Origin: an uncultured Bacillota bacterium
GTDB lineage: Bacteria > Bacillota_I > Bacilli_A > Erysipelotrichales > Erysipelotrichaceae
Direction: 5' to 3'
Assembly (NCBI GenBank): GCA_900321955.1
Contig: ONXX01000067.1
Span: 1 to 7,047 of the forward strand
Length of the DNA: 7,047 nt
The translations under genes were made by a program, and so were the position numbers. Positions 5,992 to 7,047 of the stretch are shown here, piece by piece; position 1 is the stretch's first letter; every line of letters begins with the position of its first letter. The notes under the pieces are model-generated. The model was not told the origin of the DNA. It made no database searches and was given only the letters and a program-made list of their open reading frames with translations.

Positions 5992-6052
5992 ATTTCCGTT
6001 CTCCTTATACAATGATTTTAAAAAACGGAAGGATCCCTTCCGTGTCCGGAAA
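5992..6052 (-). promoter_or_regulatory. Four-segment attenuator-like leader of the GH1/PTS operon
   Basis: Four short segments in the minus-strand leader can pair alternately: (1) TTTCCG (6052-6047), (2) ACGGAAGG (6043-6036), (3) CCTTCCGT(T) (6032-6024), (4) AACGGAAAT (6000-5992). The 2:3 pairing is the terminator. The 1:2 pairing (5-6 bp) would block the terminator's 5' arm. The 3:4 pairing (TTCCGTT/AACGGAA, 7 bp) leaves the SD AAGGAG in the loop. Pairings are read from sequence; regulation is inferred. No RAT-like consensus is seen. Confidence 0.55.
6020..6043 (-). terminator. Intrinsic terminator in the leader of the first GH1 gene
   Basis: A perfect 8-bp stem ACGGAAGG/CCTTCCGT with a 3-nt loop is followed by five U in the minus-strand RNA. 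There is no minus-strand gene upstream that it could end (the neighbour at 6141 is divergent), so it lies between the operon promoter and the first SD and works as an attenuator. Confidence 0.75.
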
Positions 6053-6054
6053 TG

Positions 6055-6066
6055 CACCATTTGGTG
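6055..6066 (-). repeat. Palindrome CACCA-nn-TGGTG in the divergent promoter region
   Basis: CACCATTTGGTG on the plus strand, about 65 bp upstream of the first GH1 start and 74 bp from the activator start. It shares its core with the palindrome at 4571-4582. The position suits an operator or an RNA hairpin at the 5' end of the leader. I found no clear -35/-10 pair for either gene in the 5992-6140 gap, which would fit an activator-dependent promoter. Confidence 0.4.
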
Positions 6067-6140
6067 AAATTCAAAATCGACCGTTCAAGCAAAAACTGAG
6101 ATAATTTTCTTATTCATGATAGAATAAGGATAAAAGCAGC

Positions 6141-7047
6141 ATGGATGAATTCACCAAAAGACAATATCAGATCATTCAGATCCTCAACAGAGAGAAACAG
6201 ACGATCAATTCTTCTTTTCTTTGTGCCGAACTGAAAGTTTCCAAACGGACTCTGATCAAAGATATCGCCGCCATCGATCGGGAAAAAGACTATATCCTCT
6301 CCAGCAAGCGGGGTTATCGTCTCAATCCGGAATATCTCGACACCATCCACAGATGGAATACCTTGCAGCAGGAAGAAGACGATTCCTACGAACTGCTCAA
6401 ACTGCTTCTCATCAGCAAGAAACCGTTAAGCATCCAGACACTGTCAGACCGGCTGAATCTGTCCGATTCCGCCATACAGAAAACGGCGCGAAAATACAAC
6501 GAATGGCTGAAAAACTATGACGTACAGATTCTCCGAAAAGACGGAGCTTTATCCCTTATGACGGATGAAAGAGGCCGCAGGCAGCTGGTCGCCAGGATCG
6601 TGCATCGCAAATCGAAGGATTTCTTTTCTGATTTTTCCAATCTTCAGGATTATTTCCCTGATCTCGTAATTGAAAATGCGCTGGCTATCATCAACCGGAC
6701 CTTGAACGATTATGGCTATCGGATCAACGAATATTACACCATCAATTTCTATCTGAATCTGTTTGCGATCCTTTCCTATAGCGACTATCGCAAAGGCATA
6801 CGTGAATATTCAGAGAATCCTCCCGTGCAATACGACGAAGAAAGAATTGCTGCACAAATCGTCGATTCGATCGAAAGATCCTGTTTCCTGATCTATCAGG
6901 ACAGGGATCAGGTCATCAGCAGCATCGCCCAGGTCCTTTACGGTTTCATCGATCATGACGACAGCGCAGCCATCCTTTCTGCATCCCACCTTCCCGATGG
7001 CTTTGTTGCTAGTATCAGGGAAATCATAGAAAAAGTATTGGCAGAAC
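6141..7047 (+). CDS. PRD-containing transcriptional activator, LicR/MtlR/ManR type (partial)
   Basis: 302 residues are visible with no stop; the gene runs off the right edge. An N-terminal winged HTH (about 3-62; LKVSKRTLIKDIAAID, then RGYRLN) is followed by a second, Mga-type HTH (about 84-140; ISKKPLSIQTLSDRLNLSDS). PRD1 spans about 175-272 and a second PRD seems to start near 285. The family usually continues into EIIB- and EIIA-like domains and activates PTS operons in response to phosphorylation by HPr, EI or EII components. The two canonical PRD1 histidines appear replaced: Asn206 (INFYLNLFAI, normally HLxI) and Gln264 (SIAQVLYGF, normally HLLG). Start: ATG at 6141 follows AAGGAT (6125-6130). 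It is divergent from the GH1/PTS operon and is its probable regulator (inference). The family call is good; the sugar is unknown. Confidence 0.88.
   Translation, partial: MDEFTKRQYQIIQILNREKQTINSSFLCAELKVSKRTLIKDIAAIDREKDYILSSKRGYRLNPEYLDTIHRWNTLQQEEDDSYELLKLLLISKKPLSIQTLSDRLNLSDSAIQKTARKYNEWLKNYDVQILRKDGALSLMTDERGRRQLVARIVHRKSKDFFSDFSNLQDYFPDLVIENALAIINRTLNDYGYRINEYYTINFYLNLFAILSYSDYRKGIREYSENPPVQYDEERIAAQIVDSIERSCFLIYQDRDQVISSIAQVLYGFIDHDDSAAILSASHLPDGFVASIREIIEKVLAE

Noticed and set aside
5992..6060. In-frame ATG at 6060 adding 23 residues to the first GH1 enzyme
   Set aside because: No SD precedes it, the extension crosses the leader terminator, and the homologous second GH1 starts at the equivalent of the downstream ATG, which has AAGGAG.
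6221..6520. Plus-strand 99-codon open frame
   Set aside because: It is out of frame inside the PRD activator gene, whose continuous frame from 6141 shows HTH and PRD motifs.

Overview
The window looks like chromosomal DNA of a low-to-moderate GC Bacillota (Firmicutes) bacterium, probably a sugar-fermenting gut or host-associated one. The evidence is strong purine-rich Shine-Dalgarno (SD) sequences, a TTGACA-type promoter, a BglG/LicT-type antitermination leader, and a lactose/cellobiose-family phosphotransferase system (PTS). Erysipelotrichia or Lactobacillales would fit, but the sequence alone does not settle genus or family.

Layout. Most of the window (5991 down to 459) is one five-gene minus-strand operon: a GH1 6-phospho-beta-glycosidase, a second GH1 enzyme fused in frame to a PTS EIIB domain, EIIC, EIIA, and a YczE-type membrane protein. 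A divergent plus-strand gene starts at 6141 and runs off the right edge; it encodes the N-terminal 302 residues of a PRD-containing (LicR/MtlR-type) activator. At the left edge, a separate minus-strand gene encodes the RNA-binding (CAT) domain of a BglG/LicT-type antiterminator. It has its own promoter, a ribonucleic antiterminator (RAT) and an overlapping terminator, and it probably opens a second beta-glucoside operon.

How the genes work together. EIIA, EIIB and EIIC import and phosphorylate a beta-linked disaccharide or glycoside, and the two GH1 enzymes hydrolyse the 6-phospho product in the cytoplasm. The activator next door is the likely regulator. The operon leader also carries an intrinsic terminator with flanking segments that can form alternative pairings, suggesting attenuation.

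Most notable points. (1) The only EIIB in the operon is fused to a GH1 glycosidase, and a near-perfect SD plus ATG lie inside the fused frame at the junction, so the cell may make both a fusion and a free EIIB. (2) The GH1 leader has four alternating complementary segments around a terminator. (3) The RAT/terminator of the left antiterminator gene is almost textbook, implying autoregulation. (4) Two strong tandem hairpins lie between EIIC and EIIA. (5) PRD1 of the activator appears to lack both canonical phospho-histidines.
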